64,000 nt of DNA from JBGNFV01 sp049645705 (lineage in GTDB: Bacteria > Bacteroidota > Bacteroidia > Cytophagales > Cyclobacteriaceae), in NCBI GenBank assembly GCA_049645705.1, contig JBARUK010000067.1:62001-126000 (forward strand). The letters run 5' to 3'. Below the pieces are notes generated by a model. The model ran no database searches. It saw only the letters and a program-made list of their open reading frames with translations, and had not been told where the DNA came from. Shown here piece after piece: positions 61,393 through 64,000 of this stretch. A program made the position numbers and the translations under genes. How positions within the stretch are numbered: the first letter of the stretch is position 1; each line of letters starts with the position of its first letter.

Positions 61393-62159
61393 TGAAGAAG
61401 CTCTTATATACACTTTTTCTGACAGGTGCTTTATTCGTAAGTGCCTGCGAATATGATAACGAATCAGTAGCTCCGGGCGGGACGCTAAATGCTGATGGCG
61501 GCGGAATAAACCAGGGAGGCTCCATGGCGCGCTTTTCACTCTCCGGTGACCAGCTCTACACCCTATCGTCTAATGAGATGACTAACTTCGATATCTCAAA
61601 CCCTGAAAAGATTACCAGCCAGGGCAGTACTATGCTGGAGTGGGGTGCCGAAACGCTTTTTCCTTACAACAACCACATGTTTGTAGGTACTATGACCGGC
61701 ATGCTGATATATGACCTCAGCGACCCGGCCAACCCCAAATTTGTAAACCGCTACGAACATGTGCGCGCCTGTGATCCGGTGGTGGTACAGGGCAACACGG
61801 CCTATGTCACGATACGCAACGGTACTAACTGCGGCGGGGTAAATGAACTCCATATACTGGACATATCGGACTACTCGGACATACGGCAGATGGCCGCCTA
61901 CCCCATGGCACACCCTCATGGCCTCGGAGTAGACGGTGATAACCTGTTCCTGTGCGACGGATATAACGGCTTAAAGGTTTTCGATGTATCAGACCCGATA
62001 AATATCAATCAGATAAACCACCTGGAAATAGGGAATACCTATGACATCATTCCCTACAGCCAGCTGGCCATAGTGGTCGGCAGCGATAAGCTCATACAGT
62101 ATGCCTACGACAGTGACGGACAGATGACGGAACTGAGTAGCATCATCAGAACGCAATAG
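61392..62159 (+). CDS. LVIVD-repeat lipoprotein
   Basis: 255 residues. Lipobox LTGALFVSAC. Several blades of LVIVD type: LYTLSSNEMTNFDISNPEKI, MFVGTMTGMLIYDLSDPANP, AYVTIRNGTNCGGVNELHIL and LFLCDGYNGLKVFDVSDPIN. A surface beta-propeller, function unknown. Coupled to the previous short LVIVD lipoprotein and followed by a strong terminator. Confidence 0.88.
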   Translation: MKKLLYTLFLTGALFVSACEYDNESVAPGGTLNADGGGINQGGSMARFSLSGDQLYTLSSNEMTNFDISNPEKITSQGSTMLEWGAETLFPYNNHMFVGTMTGMLIYDLSDPANPKFVNRYEHVRACDPVVVQGNTAYVTIRNGTNCGGVNELHILDISDYSDIRQMAAYPMAHPHGLGVDGDNLFLCDGYNGLKVFDVSDPININQINHLEIGNTYDIIPYSQLAIVVGSDKLIQYAYDSDGQMTELSSIIRTQ

Positions 62160-62186
62160 ATAAGATTTGTGAATTTGGGTAGATGT

Positions 62187-62222
62187 AAAAACCCGTCGGA
62201 TAGTGCTTCCGGCGGGTTTTTT
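62187..62222 (+). terminator. Intrinsic terminator of the LVIVD operon
   Basis: AAAAACCCGTCGG / CCGGCGGGTTTTTT, 10-bp GC-rich stem (one G-U) with 9-nt loop and T6. Confidence 0.92.
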
Positions 62223-62275
62223 GATTTTTACGCGCAACATTTTGACCGCGGACAGTCTTTTTAAGAGAAAACGCT

Positions 62276-63445
62276 GTGCACATAACCCGTAGGATATTAC
62301 GTTTTCTGAGCCACTCGGCCAACTGGATGCAGAATCAGCGGTTTTACCTGAAGAGGAAACTCAACCTGCTCCGGCCTCCGATGATACTGCCCTTCCGTGG
62401 GTTTGGCAACCTGAATGAGATGCACATCCGAGGCAGGGTGATAGAAGATAAAGGTCTGAGCCAGCCGGAACAGTCAGACAGTATATGGTCTAATATGAAG
62501 GCGATGTACAAACGCTACACCAGCTATGAGATACCCTACTGCAAGCTTAGGGTGCAGTTCGAAGACCAGGTAAAGACAGTGCAGGCCAATATGGAAGGCT
62601 ACTTCAGGGCAGATTTCCGCTGGGAGGGAAAACCCGAACACCAGAACGAGTGGTTTAAAGTAAATATTTCGCTGGAGGACGATCACTACCGTAGGTTCGG
62701 GAACATACGGGCCACTGGTGAAGCTATGGTGCCACTCAAAGGCAGCCAGTACGGTATTATCTCGGATGTGGATGACACCATCCTGGTCAGTAAGGCCACT
62801 ACGGTATACAGGAAACTCCGCCTCATGCTGCTGAAGAACGCCCATACCCGCTTACCTTTCGAGGGTGTATCTGCCTTCTACCGGGCGCTGCAGCAAGGCG
62901 ACTGCCAGAGCTGCTTTAACCCCATCATATTTGTATCATCCAGTTCCTGGAAACTGTACGATCTCCTGGTGGACTTCTGCCGGGTAAAATACATCCCCAA
63001 GGCCCCCTTTATGCTGCGTCAGTCACGCCTGGATGAGTTCAAGTTCATCAGCGACATTCACAAAAACCACAAAATGATCCAGATACGCCGTATTATGGAT
63101 ACTTTTCACGACCTCTCCTTTGTGCTGATAGGTGATAGCGGCCAAAAGGACGCAGAGATCTATAAATGTGTGGTAGAGGACTACCCCGGCCGGGTAAAGC
63201 ATATTTATATACGCGATGTGGTAGGGCCGGGACGGCATGAATACATCCGGGGCATAAAGGATGAACTGAAACAAAAGCACAACATTGAGATGTGCCTGGT
63301 GAAAGATACGGTAGAAGCCGCAGAGGATGCCGCCGCCAGGGGGCTGATCTCGATAGATGCCCTGCCGGAGATCCGCGGCGAAAAGGCCCGCGAAGAAAAA
63401 CAACCCTCGGACCTGGAGCAGATCATAAGCGGAGACCAGGTCTGA
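62276..63445 (+). CDS. App1-like phosphatase domain protein (DUF2183)
   Basis: 389 residues from GTG 62276. An N-terminal C2-like beta part (about 30-160: MILPFRGFGNLNEMHIRGRV) precedes the HAD-type phosphatase core: YGIISDVDDTILVSKATTVY (DxDxT nucleophile), IIFVSSSSWKLYDLL, and the App1 signature KMIQIRRIMDTFHDLSFVLI with GDSGQKDAEIY. App1-like enzymes act on phosphatidate. Substrate in bacteria is unknown. Confidence 0.9.
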   Translation: MHITRRILRFLSHSANWMQNQRFYLKRKLNLLRPPMILPFRGFGNLNEMHIRGRVIEDKGLSQPEQSDSIWSNMKAMYKRYTSYEIPYCKLRVQFEDQVKTVQANMEGYFRADFRWEGKPEHQNEWFKVNISLEDDHYRRFGNIRATGEAMVPLKGSQYGIISDVDDTILVSKATTVYRKLRLMLLKNAHTRLPFEGVSAFYRALQQGDCQSCFNPIIFVSSSSWKLYDLLVDFCRVKYIPKAPFMLRQSRLDEFKFISDIHKNHKMIQIRRIMDTFHDLSFVLIGDSGQKDAEIYKCVVEDYPGRVKHIYIRDVVGPGRHEYIRGIKDELKQKHNIEMCLVKDTVEAAEDAAARGLISIDALPEIRGEKAREEKQPSDLEQIISGDQV

Positions 63446-63447
63446 AC

Positions 63448-63987
63448 TTACAAGCTGGTCACTTCAGGGTGGCTTTGCAATACGGAAATGATAAAACTGA
63501 TATGTTCGTCGGGTTCTACTCCCAGCTTTTCCATACCTATGTGTACTTCATCACGATCTACCGAGGCAGCGAAGCTTTTCTGCTTCAGTTTTTTCTTTAC
63601 TGATTTGGCCGTCATACCCTCCAGACCCGCCGGGCGCACCTGCGCACAGGCAATGATAAAGCCGGTGATCTCATCGCAGGCCAGTAGCCCTTTGTCCAGT
63701 AGTGTATCATAAGAAACGCCCCATTTGGTATAGTGCGCCGATATAGCATGCGCAATTTTATCTTCATCCTTATCGCGCAGCATAGCCACTATCCGGTTCG
63801 GGTGCTCCTCCGGGTACTTTTCATAATCCGCATCGTGCAGTAGTCCGGCCACGGCCCATTCCTCAGTATCCTCTCCCAGCTTTTCGGCGTAGGCCCTCAT
63901 TACCAATGATACCGTTCTGGCGTGCCGCAATAATGCGTCTGACTCTGTCATATCGGTCAGTATAGATTCTGCTTCCTGTGTAGTCAT
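63448..63987 (-). CDS. HD-domain metal-dependent phosphohydrolase
   Basis: 179 residues, start ATG 63987. The HD core is clear: LLRHARTVSLVMRAYAEKLG with the first His, EWAVAGLLHDADYEKYPEEH with the HD pair and the last conserved Asp further on in VSYDTLLDKGLLACDEITGF. A small stand-alone HD hydrolase, like those that act on nucleotides or nucleotide second messengers. Converges with the App1-like gene (2 bp between stops). Confidence 0.9.
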   Translation of the reverse strand: MTTQEAESILTDMTESDALLRHARTVSLVMRAYAEKLGEDTEEWAVAGLLHDADYEKYPEEHPNRIVAMLRDKDEDKIAHAISAHYTKWGVSYDTLLDKGLLACDEITGFIIACAQVRPAGLEGMTAKSVKKKLKQKSFAASVDRDEVHIGMEKLGVEPDEHISFIISVLQSHPEVTSL

Positions 63988-64000
63988 GAGTATCCTAATA

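Overview
The window looks like chromosomal DNA of a free-living or marine Bacteroidota, most likely of the Cytophagales type. I infer this from two secreted proteins with C-terminal type IX secretion (Por) sorting domains, many lipoproteins, absence of Shine-Dalgarno spacing, a HEPN-fused siroheme sulfite reductase, a DASH cryptochrome/photolyase operon, a Bacteroidota-style LptD and pinensin-like RiPP leader peptides. No rRNA, tRNA, integrase, transposase or CRISPR array was seen. The species is not identifiable from the window alone.

Layout. 1-3.2 kb is a low-GC segment with a partial FtsX-type permease, a PhyH dioxygenase and an SbnA-like 2,3-diaminopropionate synthase. 3.6-8.4 kb holds a PepSY membrane protein, a frameshifted secreted-protein remnant, an AT-rich two-gene module ending in an Mrr-type endonuclease, a decapitated ArsR gene still attached to its SRPBCC partner, and a RiPP-precursor-like fragment. 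8.5-15.3 kb: MarR regulator with two palindromic operators, a T9SS cargo protein, a Vat-like acetyltransferase, a dual-specificity phosphatase and a two-gene photolyase/cryptochrome operon. 16-30.4 kb: lipoproteins and housekeeping accessory genes, including a DUF6702-YHYH-YHYH-MORN-SCO operon that suggests metal (copper?) handling. 30.4-31.1 kb is a small pseudogene graveyard; 31.7-33.8 kb a Ca-binding-repeat T9SS protein. 34.2 and 41.3 kb carry small unannotated RiPP precursors. 37.2-39.5 kb is a bacteriophytochrome kinase interrupted by one in-frame TGA at the conserved Trp of the PHY tongue.

41.8-47.75 kb is the most interesting part: a sulfur assimilation operon on the minus strand (metZ-like sulfhydrylase, sulfite reductase, SUMT, precorrin-2 dehydrogenase, CysH). 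Its 5' leader has a SAM-I riboswitch followed by a 30-codon ORF ending in five Cys codons. A second 44-codon ORF with a Cys-Cys-Ile-Cys-Cys-Cys run is translationally coupled to the metZ stop and followed directly by a strong intrinsic terminator and a competing antiterminator just before the sulfite reductase gene. This looks like ribosome-mediated cysteine attenuation layered on SAM sensing, a design I do not know to be described in Bacteroidota.

47.9-64 kb is mostly ordinary: a secreted nuclease, two tandem SDR paralogues with a TetR regulator and operator, an LptD-TPR-AI-2E transporter operon divergent from an amidase-MlaD operon, an acyl-CoA carboxylase beta subunit, a SirB1-like protein, LVIVD lipoproteins, an App1-like phosphatase and an HD-domain hydrolase.
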